A stretch of 36,650 bases of DNA, taken from an uncultured Peptoniphilus sp. Its GTDB lineage: Bacteria; Bacillota; Clostridia; Tissierellales; Peptoniphilaceae. The notes beneath the pieces are model-generated. The model was not told the DNA's origin, made no database searches, and saw only the letters and a program-made list of their open reading frames with translations. The DNA is taken from contig NZ_CAMILN010000016.1 in NCBI RefSeq assembly GCF_946222045.1, forward strand, positions 1 through 36,650, written 5' to 3'. The position numbers and the translations under genes were made by a program. Positions 1-8,490 of this stretch are shown here, piece by piece; within the stretch, counting starts at the first letter, position 1, and every line of letters starts with the position of its first letter.

Positions 1-42
1 CCTATACATCTATTAACTATATAAAAAAGAAAGGAAAATAAA

Positions 43-3000
43 TTGAAAAAAAGTATAAATTTTATTTTATTTTTGCTGGTATTTTTATTCGCAAATGGGT
101 CTAATGTATTAGCAGCAGAACATTCTGCTATAATTCCAATTACTGGAGATGAGAGAGCTCACTTTGAAATCCATCCAGAAGTATATAAAAGATGGGCTCA
201 AGGAAAAGACGTATCTAACGATGAAACGGCGACTCATCCCCTATTTGATGAAAATAGATTAAATATGTCAGGCAAAAAAATATCTGATAAAGATCAAAAC
301 TTTAAAGAATTTAGAGAAAAACACAAAGATGAAGCAGCTGTTAATAAAGCGGATGATCCTCAGTGGAATGCCTATGAATTAGACTTAAAGCAAGATGTCG
401 GGTGCGCCTATTATGGTAATTTTGTTATAAATAGTTCTGGAATAGATGACGGAAGTATGTATAACATTTGGCCTGAACAAGTTGAAATGTATTTATCATC
501 CTTCGACGAATCCACTAATTCATGGTCTGAACCTAAAAAATTAAATAAAAAAAGAAGTTATGACGAACAAGGGAAAGGATTTTACGTAATACAGGATTAT
601 AAATCAAGCCATGATGGAAGGAAATATTTAATAAATCTTAGCCTCCAACCGGTAGATTATTATAAAAGGACACAAGACAAGTTTAGGATATATATATTTC
701 AAGGCTGGCCTAAGCCAATACCTAAAGACTTGCTTCCGGGGACTTATAATATTCCTCTATCTATCAGGTATTCAAATTCACCAGGAAAATATTCAATGGC
801 AGATGGTGCAGTAGAAGATAACGGAGAACTAATTGTTGGGCAAGATGGTTCTATTAAGTTGAGAATAAAATTTAAGCCAATGACATTGAGCGACCCTGCT
901 TATACAGGTGGACAGGCAATAACAGGACATCTCATGAAACTGTGGACTTATAATTCAGTAGATGATTTTGACAAATATATGAGAGCTCCTACAGTTTTTA
1001 CAGCAAAGGAAATAGCTTTAGATAATCCACAATACTTAAAGAAATATTTTTCAGAGAATGTAGGTGGCATTGAATTATCTTTTCCGGAAATTTATGAAAT
1101 ACCATTAAAATATGAAGATGGTTCGACAAATTATGAGTCTCAAAAACTTTTTAAAGTAAAGGTTGATGCAATGGGTGACTCTTTACAAAATTTCAATCTT
1201 CTAATGAGATGGGAAGATATGAAATTGGAAAAGTTAGATCTTCCAAGTGGAAAATATAAAGCTTTAAAAATAATAAGTTTGCCGGTAAACCAAGCTATGC
1301 TTGATGCTTTATGGGATAAGGAAAATAATAAGATAAAATACACGAGAGAGCAATACAATGATGAATTACTCAAGGGAAATTATAATAAGCTTGAATTTAA
1401 TCCCGGAGAAGGCATTATACCAATATACGACTTGGAAATAAGAAATAATAAAGCTGATATTACCGTGTATTGGGCTGAGCAATACAAAAAAGGAACTAAA
1501 CTTATAGAGACTGGATTAGTAAAAATTGATGATTCTAAACCAATCCAATACAAGTCATCTGATGGAAGTATCAAAGATGTAGAAGTATTAGATAGCAAGG
1601 ATTTTACCGTTACAAATGAAAAAAACACTTATAAAAATAGAATAACAAAGATAAATCTGAAAGATGTGCCTCTATCAATTAATGGTGAAGACAAAACAAT
1701 AGGATTAATTAATGCTAGGTTTATAAGGGTAGAAGAAGGTAAAAAAAGAATAAAATTAAGTCCCGGTAAAAATGATAATCCTATTGAATATATGTTTAGT
1801 ATTCCAAATTATGATATAGGGAAAAAAGTATTAGAAGAAAAAATAGAAGAAATCAATAAAGATAGCTTAAATCAAGCAATAGAGGATGCTAAAAGCATAA
1901 AAAAAGGGAGACATTCAGAGGAGGATTTTAAGAAACTTAGTAAAGCTATTGAAGTCGCAGAAAATGTTGCAAAAAATGAAAAACAAGATCAAAGTAAGAT
2001 AAATGAAGCACTAAAGAATTTGAACAAGGCTGTAGAAGTTTTTACTAATTCAAAAATTGAAAATCAAAATAAAGAAGAATTAGAAGTGCCTGTTATGCTA
2101 TGGCATGGTTACCAAAACAATGCATCTATGGGTAATGGCGCCCTAGTCCAAAAGGCAAAAATCACAGAAGAAAATGGCAAGACTTATATGACAATAAAAT
2201 TAAAGGGTCTTGATTTTATGGGTATGCGTGGCCATTTATTAAAATTCTGGACATACAAAGAAAATGATTTTAAGTCTGAAAAAATAGAATCTACAATAAT
2301 TGAGAATAAAAGAGATAAGGGACTAGGAAATGAAGAGAAAGAATTTCCATCTTTATTTAAATTTGAAATAGATCCTAAGTTTAAAACTCAAGATGGAGAA
2401 ATTTATTGCCGTGTAAGTGTAGATGCTATGGCTAAACTAGGTGGAGCTGAACAAAATGCAAAATTGAAAATAACAGGGTCTAAAGCAAAAGAATGGACTG
2501 GATGGGGAGATGACAACCAACCTAATCCAAGCAACCCAAGTAATCCAAGTAACCCAAGCACACCAGGATATTCCTTCCAAAATTTAGCTATAGAAAGATC
2601 TGCACTAGGATCTGCAATGGCAAGTGCAAGTGCATCTATGAGTAAGGGAGCTGACTCCAACTTAGTAGCAGCTATGGCAAGGGCAGGTGCAATTGCTAAT
2701 AACCCTTACGCATCAAGAGAAGAAATATTAAGTGCTACACAAGCCCTAAATAATGCAGTTGTTAACAACAAGGGTAGTATGAACAACCAAAACAATAATA
2801 GTTCTTGGGGCAATAACAACCAAGGCTGGGGAAACAACAACCAAGGCTGGGGCAATAACTCCGGATGGGGAAATAATAATTCTTCATGGGGAAGTTATGG
2901 CAACAACAACCAAGGCTGGAATAACAACTCATCATGGGGAGTTTACAACAACAACCAAAACAATCAAAACAACCAAAGCAATAAAAACAATGGACCAGTA

Positions 3001-4014
3001 ACAATCCAATATGAAGTACCTGTGGAAGTTCTTCATGCTTATCAAGATGGATACTCTATGGCAAATGGAGCAATAAACCACATAGCAAGAGTAGAAGAAA
3101 GAAACGGTCAATTCAGGTATAGCGTTCAATTTAATCCTCTTCAAAGAGAATTTAATGGACAAAAACTTGTTGGAAATTTAACTCATCTATTTATCCATGA
3201 TGGTAATAAATATTTAGCAGAACAATCATCTGGAAATGTATGGTCATGGGTTATGAATGGTAAGTATAACAAGGTAAATGTCAGCGTTAAAGTAGACGTA
3301 ATGGATCAAATTGCCGTGAACGAACAAAAGGCAATCCTATCCTTTAACTGGAACAATGCAAGAGAAGTAGGTAGAGTTGGTGGAAACAACAATAACCAAA
3401 ACCAACAAAATCAAAATCAACAAAATCAACAAAAGCAAGCACCACAAGTAGTACAAAATAACAATGCATCAAATAACTTTACAGACATAAGCGGCCACTG
3501 GGCTAAGACTGCAATTGATTATGTTGTAAGCAAGGGATACTTTGCAGGTCTAAGCAATACAGAATTTGGTCCTAACAAGTCTATAACAAGAGGACAATTT
3601 GTAAGTGTTCTAGGAAGAATGTTAAATGTCAATGTAAATGACTACAAGGATCAAAACTTCAAAGATGTTAAGTCAGGAATGTATTACAGTCCATACATCA
3701 CATGGGCAAACAAAGTTGGAATAGTATCAGGAGTAGGTCAAGGAAACTTTGCACCTGATAAGGAACTAACAAGAGAAGAAATGGCTGTAATGATGACTAA
3801 GTTCTTGAAGGTATCAGGCAAGAATCTCAATGCTAAAGGCAATACTAATAGCTTCAAAGATGAAGAAAAGATTCAAGGCTGGGCTAAGGATTCTGTAAAG
3901 GAAATGGCAAGACTTGGAGTAGTAAGTGGTATGGGCGATGGAAACTTCGCACCAAAATCTCAATTTACTAGGGCACAAGTTGCACAAGTTCTTTATAATA
4001 TTGATCACAATTAA
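43..4014 (+). CDS. SLH-anchored multi-NEAT surface protein, probable heme binding
   Basis: Secreted 1323-residue surface protein. It starts on TTG with AAAGGAAA about 6 nt upstream and has a signal peptide (residues 1-25, ending VLAA). Three NEAT-like domains are recognisable near residues 235-395, 681-820 and 989-1100; each has an S-M-x-x-G-A segment (Met252, 696, 1006) and a VD[AV]M segment (Met377, 796, 1087). FIVAR-like helical segments lie near 607-665 and 847-905. A Pro-Asn-Ser repeat (about 825-843) and an Asn/Gly/Trp-rich linker (about 910-985) separate the domains. Three SLH repeats start near 1146, 1206 and 1271 and would hold the protein on secondary wall polymer. NEAT proteins in Firmicutes capture heme or hemoglobin, so that is the likely role. 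The canonical YxxxY heme ligand motif is not visible. Residues 90-230 and 430-600 are unassigned. A second NEAT gene follows directly. Confidence 0.88.
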   Translation: MKKSINFILFLLVFLFANGSNVLAAEHSAIIPITGDERAHFEIHPEVYKRWAQGKDVSNDETATHPLFDENRLNMSGKKISDKDQNFKEFREKHKDEAAVNKADDPQWNAYELDLKQDVGCAYYGNFVINSSGIDDGSMYNIWPEQVEMYLSSFDESTNSWSEPKKLNKKRSYDEQGKGFYVIQDYKSSHDGRKYLINLSLQPVDYYKRTQDKFRIYIFQGWPKPIPKDLLPGTYNIPLSIRYSNSPGKYSMADGAVEDNGELIVGQDGSIKLRIKFKPMTLSDPAYTGGQAITGHLMKLWTYNSVDDFDKYMRAPTVFTAKEIALDNPQYLKKYFSENVGGIELSFPEIYEIPLKYEDGSTNYESQKLFKVKVDAMGDSLQNFNLLMRWEDMKLEKLDLPSGKYKALKIISLPVNQAMLDALWDKENNKIKYTREQYNDELLKGNYNKLEFNPGEGIIPIYDLEIRNNKADITVYWAEQYKKGTKLIETGLVKIDDSKPIQYKSSDGSIKDVEVLDSKDFTVTNEKNTYKNRITKINLKDVPLSINGEDKTIGLINARFIRVEEGKKRIKLSPGKNDNPIEYMFSIPNYDIGKKVLEEKIEEINKDSLNQAIEDAKSIKKGRHSEEDFKKLSKAIEVAENVAKNEKQDQSKINEALKNLNKAVEVFTNSKIENQNKEELEVPVMLWHGYQNNASMGNGALVQKAKITEENGKTYMTIKLKGLDFMGMRGHLLKFWTYKENDFKSEKIESTIIENKRDKGLGNEEKEFPSLFKFEIDPKFKTQDGEIYCRVSVDAMAKLGGAEQNAKLKITGSKAKEWTGWGDDNQPNPSNPSNPSNPSTPGYSFQNLAIERSALGSAMASASASMSKGADSNLVAAMARAGAIANNPYASREEILSATQALNNAVVNNKGSMNNQNNNSSWGNNNQGWGNNNQGWGNNSGWGNNNSSWGSYGNNNQGWNNNSSWGVYNNNQNNQNNQSNKNNGPVTIQYEVPVEVLHAYQDGYSMANGAINHIARVEERNGQFRYSVQFNPLQREFNGQKLVGNLTHLFIHDGNKYLAEQSSGNVWSWVMNGKYNKVNVSVKVDVMDQIAVNEQKAILSFNWNNAREVGRVGGNNNNQNQQNQNQQNQQKQAPQVVQNNNASNNFTDISGHWAKTAIDYVVSKGYFAGLSNTEFGPNKSITRGQFVSVLGRMLNVNVNDYKDQNFKDVKSGMYYSPYITWANKVGIVSGVGQGNFAPDKELTREEMAVMMTKFLKVSGKNLNAKGNTNSFKDEEKIQGWAKDSVKEMARLGVVSGMGDGNFAPKSQFTRAQVAQVLYNIDHN
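2518..2995 (+). repeat. Low-complexity coding repeats (Asn-Pro-Ser and Trp-Gly-Asn)
   Basis: Two in-frame repeat tracts sit inside the NEAT/SLH gene. At about 2518-2562 short PSN units repeat at 9-bp spacing. At about 2790-2995 units of the type WGNNNQG and NNSSWG recur, followed by a NNQ-rich tail. The DNA is repetitive enough to allow in-frame expansion or contraction. These are probably flexible spacers between the FIVAR-like and third NEAT domains. Confidence 0.8.
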
Positions 4015-4043
4015 TTTAGTTTTTTAGTTTAGTTAATTTTAGA

Positions 4044-4070
4044 GAGGGGCATCTCTTGTATTTGCCCCTC
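4044..4070 (+). promoter_or_regulatory. Hairpin between the two NEAT genes, no U-tract
   Basis: A perfect 7-bp stem, GAGGGGC (4044-4050) with GCCCCTC (4064-4070), has a 13-nt loop and lies 30 nt after the first NEAT stop and 24 nt before the second start. No T-run follows, so it is a poor intrinsic terminator. It could be an mRNA processing or stability element that sets different levels of the two proteins. Confidence 0.5.
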
Positions 4071-4093
4071 GAATATAGAAAAAGAGGTTTAAT

Positions 4094-4966
4094 ATGAAAA
4101 AAATTATTTTATCGCTATTGTTAGTTATGCTATTAATACCTAATGCTATTTTTGCAGCGACTAAGTATGAGGTACCTGTTAAATTAGAAAAGTTTGGGGA
4201 GCCTGGCAAGGAGTCCATGGGCAATCCTTCTTTGAAGCAAGTTGCTGATGTAGAAGAGATAGATGGTAAATTTATTTATAAACTATATTTGAAAAAAATG
4301 GAGTTTATGAATATGGAAGGCGAACTTACAAATTTATTTATCTATGATGGCGATAAGGATTCTAAAAGAGTTGAAACAAAACAAAGTCCTCTTAGCGGAG
4401 AGTACAATAAGATCCATGAGTTTGAAAGAACAAATCCTAAGGAAGATCAAATTCTTGTTGCAGTTTGGGTTGATGCTATGGATGCTATTGCTGGCGGTGG
4501 AAAGGGTTCAGGAGAACAAAAGGCTTACCTAAAGTTTGACTGGGCTAATGCTAAGGCCATGGAAGCTAAGGATTCTAAACCTGCAAGCAAGAAGGACGTA
4601 AAGGCTGAAAAGTCTTCGGCTAAGTCTGAGATTAAAATTTTCGTATCAGACAAGGAAATCAAACCTGAGACTCCAGCTTACATTGAAAACGGAAGGACAA
4701 TGGTTCCTCTAAGATTTATCTCTGAGGCTCTTGGCGAAAAAGTTGATTGGAAGGCTGATACAAAAACTGTTCTCATTGGAGATAACAAGGCTAGCCTTGT
4801 AATTGGAGAAAAAGAAATCGAGGCTAATGGAAAGAAAATTGCAATCGACTCACCAGCGGTGATTAAGGATGCAAGGACTTTTGTTCCCCTAAGAGCAATT
4901 TCAGAAATCTTAGGAGCTAAAGTAGATTGGGATGCTTCAACAAGAAGTGTAAAGATAAGTAAATAA
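4094..4966 (+). CDS. Secreted NEAT protein with copper-amine-oxidase-N-like wall domain
   Basis: 290-residue secreted protein. ATG start with AAGAGG 8-10 nt upstream; signal peptide at residues 1-21 (ending IFAA). A single NEAT-like domain (about 24-160) carries S-M-G-N (Met42) and VDAM (Met129), the same signature as the larger upstream protein, with no YxxxY. A Lys/Ser-rich linker follows, then a C-terminal copper-amine-oxidase N-terminal-like module (about 180-290). It has the typical paired motifs NGRTMVPLRFISEALG and DARTFVPLRAISEILG, each followed by a V-D-W strand. That module is common in clostridial surface proteins and does not imply amine oxidase activity. There is no SLH or LPxTG anchor. 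It probably relays heme to or from the SLH-anchored protein and is likely co-transcribed with it. Confidence 0.85.
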   Translation: MKKIILSLLLVMLLIPNAIFAATKYEVPVKLEKFGEPGKESMGNPSLKQVADVEEIDGKFIYKLYLKKMEFMNMEGELTNLFIYDGDKDSKRVETKQSPLSGEYNKIHEFERTNPKEDQILVAVWVDAMDAIAGGGKGSGEQKAYLKFDWANAKAMEAKDSKPASKKDVKAEKSSAKSEIKIFVSDKEIKPETPAYIENGRTMVPLRFISEALGEKVDWKADTKTVLIGDNKASLVIGEKEIEANGKKIAIDSPAVIKDARTFVPLRAISEILGAKVDWDASTRSVKISK

Positions 4967-4973
4967 TTTTTAT

Positions 4974-5009
4974 AAATCTCTCATAATAATTTTTATGGGA
5001 GATTTTTTT
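4974..5009 (+). terminator. Intrinsic terminator after the NEAT genes
   Basis: Stem AAATCTCTCATAA pairs with TTATGGGAGATTT (one G-U) around a short AT loop and is followed directly by a T-run. It lies 8 nt after the stop of the small NEAT gene. Confidence 0.8.
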
Positions 5010-5115
5010 ATAAAATAGTTTACAAGCTTAAGAAGGATAGAAATAAAAAAAACAAAGTACAATAAATTTTAATGGTATTTAATAAAATACAAGAAGATTT
5101 TGCTATTTTATCCTA

Positions 5116-5131
5116 ATGGAAATATTTTCAT
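5116..5131 (+). promoter_or_regulatory. Operator-like dyad upstream of the arsR-type gene
   Basis: ATGGAAATATTTTCAT is a 16-bp dyad, perfect except for one symmetrical mismatch pair. It ends 23 bp before the -35 box of the arsR-type promoter. The binding protein is unknown. Confidence 0.3.
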
Positions 5132-5154
5132 AATTTATATTTATACAAAAACTA

Positions 5155-5183
5155 TTGACAAATTCATAAAAATTACATAATCT
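5155..5183 (+). promoter_or_regulatory. Sigma-A promoter of the arsR-type gene
   Basis: TTGACA (5155-5160), 17-bp spacer, TAATCT (5178-5183). Start of transcription is expected near 5190. The sequence just downstream (AGTAAAGTAATTACC) contains an 8-bp palindrome GTAATTAC that could be an operator for the repressor itself. Confidence 0.75.
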
Positions 5184-5240
5184 AACTATAGTAAAGTAAT
5201 TACCAATAAAGAAAAATAAATACATACTTGGAGGCAAAAA

Positions 5241-5522
5241 TTGAAAACTAAAACTGACAACCTTGAGAATACTGCTGAAGTTTTAAAGGTCATGGCCCAT
5301 CCAATTAGGCTAAAGATTATAAAGAGTTTAATCGATAATGGTCCTTCTAATGTGGAATCACTACAAGAAAAATTTCATATTCCACAACCAACTGTTTCGT
5401 CTCACCTAGGCAAGCTTAGGAGGGCTGGTGTTTTAATATCAAGAAGAAATGGAACAGAGATTTATTATAAGGTTGAAAATGAATTTATTTTGAATCTAGC
5501 TAGTGCACTTTTTACTAAGTAA
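5241..5522 (+). CDS. ArsR-family winged-helix transcriptional regulator
   Basis: 93-residue DNA-binding protein with a TTG start and TTGGAGG 6 nt upstream. The fold is typical of the ArsR/SmtB family: the opening helix pattern VMAHPIRLKIIKSL (residues 18-31), a recognition helix around QPTVSSHLGKLRRAG (about 50-64), and a wing RRNGTEIYYKV (about 69-79). It contains no cysteine and no evident metal-binding motif, so it probably responds to a non-metal or redox-independent signal, or acts through protein contacts. It has its own consensus promoter and is followed after 14 bp by a helicase-nuclease gene, so it may control that operon and itself. The inducer cannot be guessed from the sequence. 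Confidence 0.85.
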   Translation: MKTKTDNLENTAEVLKVMAHPIRLKIIKSLIDNGPSNVESLQEKFHIPQPTVSSHLGKLRRAGVLISRRNGTEIYYKVENEFILNLASALFTK

Positions 5523-5536
5523 TAAAGGGTGTTTTT

Positions 5537-8470
5537 ATGGAACTAAGTGAAGTTCAAAAAAAAGCTGTCACAACTCTAGACAAAGATGTAAACCTAATGG
5601 CGGGAGCCGGTACTGGTAAGACCAGGGTTCTCACCAATAGGTTTATTAATATTGTAAAAAATAAAGTCAAACCCCTAAGAGTTCTTGCTATAACTTTTAC
5701 TAAAAAAGCTGCAGAAGAAATGCGAGCTAGGATTTCAAAGGACCTTGTTTTAAATAGGATAGATTATGAAGATAAGGACCTTAACATAATGACTATCCAC
5801 TCCTTTGCTCTCGAGATAGTGGAATCCTATTCTTATATTTTAGGCATAAATCCAAAATTTAAGATTCTTGATGACGGAGAGTCAGCTTATCTTTTGGAAG
5901 AAGCCGTTAAGGAAAGTTTAAATAAGATTGAAGATGAAAAATTTAAGGATTACCTATTAGATTTTAAAACATCACCCTTTGAAGAAGTAAATAATTTTAT
6001 AAATCTTTATGGAGATTTTAAAAATAATAATTTGGATTTTGATGATATTTTAAAGAAATCTTTGAACTTTGATAAATCAGAAAAGACCTTCCAAGACTTA
6101 ATTAATCTTTTAGATGAATATAGGCAAGTTAGTGGAAAGAAGTTTAAGGGATTTTATGATTCTAATATTGAAAGTTTGAGAGACCTTGTGTCCTTTGATG
6201 GCGAAGTTTTAAATGAAATAGAAGAAAATCTTGGTAGTTCAAAAAAAGAAAATGATAAAATCTTAGAGATAAAAGACCTCATTCAAGAATTAAAAAAAGA
6301 TTTAGAAGAGAATAACAAAGCTTACTACGAAATTATTATAAAAATTTTAAAGTCGATAGATAGAATTTATAAAAAATCTAAAGAAGAAATTAGGGGCCTA
6401 GATTACGACGATATAATTTCTTACTGTCATATACTTTTAAAAAATCCACTTATAAAAAGTGAATTGATAGAAAAGTATTCCTACATATTAGTTGATGAAT
6501 ACCAGGATACAAACGAGATCCAAAATGACATTATAGGCGTCTTTTCTTCTTCCAACATATTTATAGTTGGTGACCCCAAGCAGTCCATCTATGCCTTCAG
6601 GGGGACAGACCTATCATCTTACTTTTCTTTTTCAGAAGACATAGAAAAAAGTGGAGAGTCTCTTCTAATGAATAAAAACTATAGGTCTGATGGGGAGATT
6701 ATCGATTTTGTAAATGAAAAATTTAAGGACTTAATAGGGTCTTATGATGAGATGGAGTCTTCACACAAAGACGAGGGAGGAGTTTATCTCTACAACACCC
6801 CTGAATATGCTGAGCTCCTTGACTTAGTTAAGGACTTATTAAAAAAATATGATGCAAAAGACATTGCCATCCTTTCAAGATCCAATGCTCAAATAGATGA
6901 AATTGGAAAATTTTTATCCCAAGGCGAGATAAAATTTAACAAGGGTGAGAGAAGGCTTGACGAGATTGAAGTCTTGAGGCTTATTAAAAATATTTTATCT
7001 GCAATTTATAGTCCAAAAGACTTTTTAAACTTTTTGTCTCTTTTTAACTCCAATCTCTTGGTTTTTGATTTCAAAGATCTAATTGAGATTTTAAACCAAG
7101 GAATTGATAATTCAGAGGACCTATTAGCTTACAAGTCCACAGATAAAAATATAAAAGAATTTTTAAACTTTATAAAAGACACAAGAGAAAAATCATCTTA
7201 CCTCATGCTTGATGAAGTAATTGAAGAGATAATGAATTATTTTTATGGTATTGGAACTTTAAGGGAAATTGATTGGGAATATATTTATAATTTTAAGGAT
7301 CTTGCAAGAGATTTTGTGGAAAATAATTCCAAGGACTACAGGTCTTTTGAAAGACAAATTTCTTCCATGACCTTTGAAGACCTTGAAGATGGGATTAATC
7401 TCTTAACAATTCACAAGTCTAAGGGTCTTGAGTTTGATGGGCTGATAATATCCCACATGGATAAGGGAAAGAAATATGGAAAGACAAATAGAATTCTTGT
7501 GGACAAGGACTTGGGGCTTGGAATAAATTCAAAGCTTTCAAATTATTCCTATAGGGAGATTTCTAATAAGTTAAGGGCAATTGATGAGGAAGAAGAAATT
7601 AGGGTCCTATATGTCGCAATGACTAGGGCAAAAAAAGAATTAATTTTATTTGGTAATTTAGAAAAGGCAAGAGCTGGATCTTATTTTTCACTTCTGGGAG
7701 ATCTCTCAGACCTAAAAGAATATGAATTTTCAAACTTAGAAGTAAAAGAAGAAGAAAAGAATTATTTACCTCTTAATCTAGATATAAAGTTTGACAATAG
7801 GATTAGGGAGTATTATACAGTCACAGACTTCATTAATTTCGACAGAAGCAAGAAGGATTTTTATTACAAATATTTCTTGGGAATCGACAACTACACCATG
7901 GGTCAAGGAAAAGGTCAAGCTATGGACCCCAAGACTCTGGGAAATATTATTCACTTCTTCGCCTATAAGTATGGCGGAGACCAAAGCTTACTAGAAGATA
8001 AAAATATTGATGAAGAGTTAAAAGAAATTTTCATATATTATGAAGAAGAATTGACAGAAGAAAAATTAAATATTTCAAGAAAACTAGCTTTGAACTATCT
8101 AGAAATGGAAGAAAAGGTTATAATAGATAGAGAGCTTTTATTTTACTACGACTTAGAAGGATTCCTTGTAAAGGGTTACATTGACCAAGTCATAAAAATA
8201 AATGGCGAATATTTTATTGTTGATTTCAAAACTAGTACCCTCGATGAAGAGGAGTTAAAGAAGACTTATGAAAAACAACTAATACTTTATTCGGCAATCT
8301 ATGAAAAGTTATATAAAGTTAAAGTGAAAGCTGCATATATATTTGACCTAAGGGGTAAAAATAAAATACTTGTAGAGACAAGTGAAGAAAAATATAAAGA
8401 AGTAATGGATGAATTTTTAGATTACATTAATTTTATAAGGTCTCACAAGCTATTAAGGGATTATTTATAA
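5537..8470 (+). CDS. UvrD-type helicase with RecB-family nuclease domain (AddA-like)
   Basis: 977-residue SF1A helicase fused to a nuclease. Visible motifs: Q motif Gln7; Walker A AGAGTGKT (22-29); motif II VDEYQD (319-324); motif III GDPKQSIYAFRG; motif V TIHKSKGLEFDG; motif VI VLYVAMTRAKKEL. A C-terminal PD-(D/E)xK nuclease has GYIDQV (Asp883), VDFKT (Asp896, Lys898) and a following Q-x3-Y. This is the architecture of AddA, which processes double-strand ends with AddB. At 977 residues it is shorter than B. subtilis AddA (about 1230), and no addB is adjacent. It may therefore be a divergent AddA whose partner lies elsewhere, or a stand-alone helicase-nuclease. The ATG follows AAAGGGTG. The gene sits 14 bp after the arsR-type gene and 20 bp before a CoA-transferase. 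Confidence 0.85.
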   Translation: MELSEVQKKAVTTLDKDVNLMAGAGTGKTRVLTNRFINIVKNKVKPLRVLAITFTKKAAEEMRARISKDLVLNRIDYEDKDLNIMTIHSFALEIVESYSYILGINPKFKILDDGESAYLLEEAVKESLNKIEDEKFKDYLLDFKTSPFEEVNNFINLYGDFKNNNLDFDDILKKSLNFDKSEKTFQDLINLLDEYRQVSGKKFKGFYDSNIESLRDLVSFDGEVLNEIEENLGSSKKENDKILEIKDLIQELKKDLEENNKAYYEIIIKILKSIDRIYKKSKEEIRGLDYDDIISYCHILLKNPLIKSELIEKYSYILVDEYQDTNEIQNDIIGVFSSSNIFIVGDPKQSIYAFRGTDLSSYFSFSEDIEKSGESLLMNKNYRSDGEIIDFVNEKFKDLIGSYDEMESSHKDEGGVYLYNTPEYAELLDLVKDLLKKYDAKDIAILSRSNAQIDEIGKFLSQGEIKFNKGERRLDEIEVLRLIKNILSAIYSPKDFLNFLSLFNSNLLVFDFKDLIEILNQGIDNSEDLLAYKSTDKNIKEFLNFIKDTREKSSYLMLDEVIEEIMNYFYGIGTLREIDWEYIYNFKDLARDFVENNSKDYRSFERQISSMTFEDLEDGINLLTIHKSKGLEFDGLIISHMDKGKKYGKTNRILVDKDLGLGINSKLSNYSYREISNKLRAIDEEEEIRVLYVAMTRAKKELILFGNLEKARAGSYFSLLGDLSDLKEYEFSNLEVKEEEKNYLPLNLDIKFDNRIREYYTVTDFINFDRSKKDFYYKYFLGIDNYTMGQGKGQAMDPKTLGNIIHFFAYKYGGDQSLLEDKNIDEELKEIFIYYEEELTEEKLNISRKLALNYLEMEEKVIIDRELLFYYDLEGFLVKGYIDQVIKINGEYFIVDFKTSTLDEEELKKTYEKQLILYSAIYEKLYKVKVKAAYIFDLRGKNKILVETSEEKYKEVMDEFLDYINFIRSHKLLRDYL

Positions 8471-8490
8471 TTTATATTTAAGGAGGAAAT

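Noticed and set aside
2762..3162. Minus-strand Cys/Tyr-rich ORFs
   Set aside because: They are antisense to the Asn/Gly/Trp repeat region, which creates long open frames by repetition.
43..4014. Sortase-anchored protein
   Set aside because: No LPxTG-type motif or C-terminal hydrophobic tail; the C-terminus is three SLH repeats.
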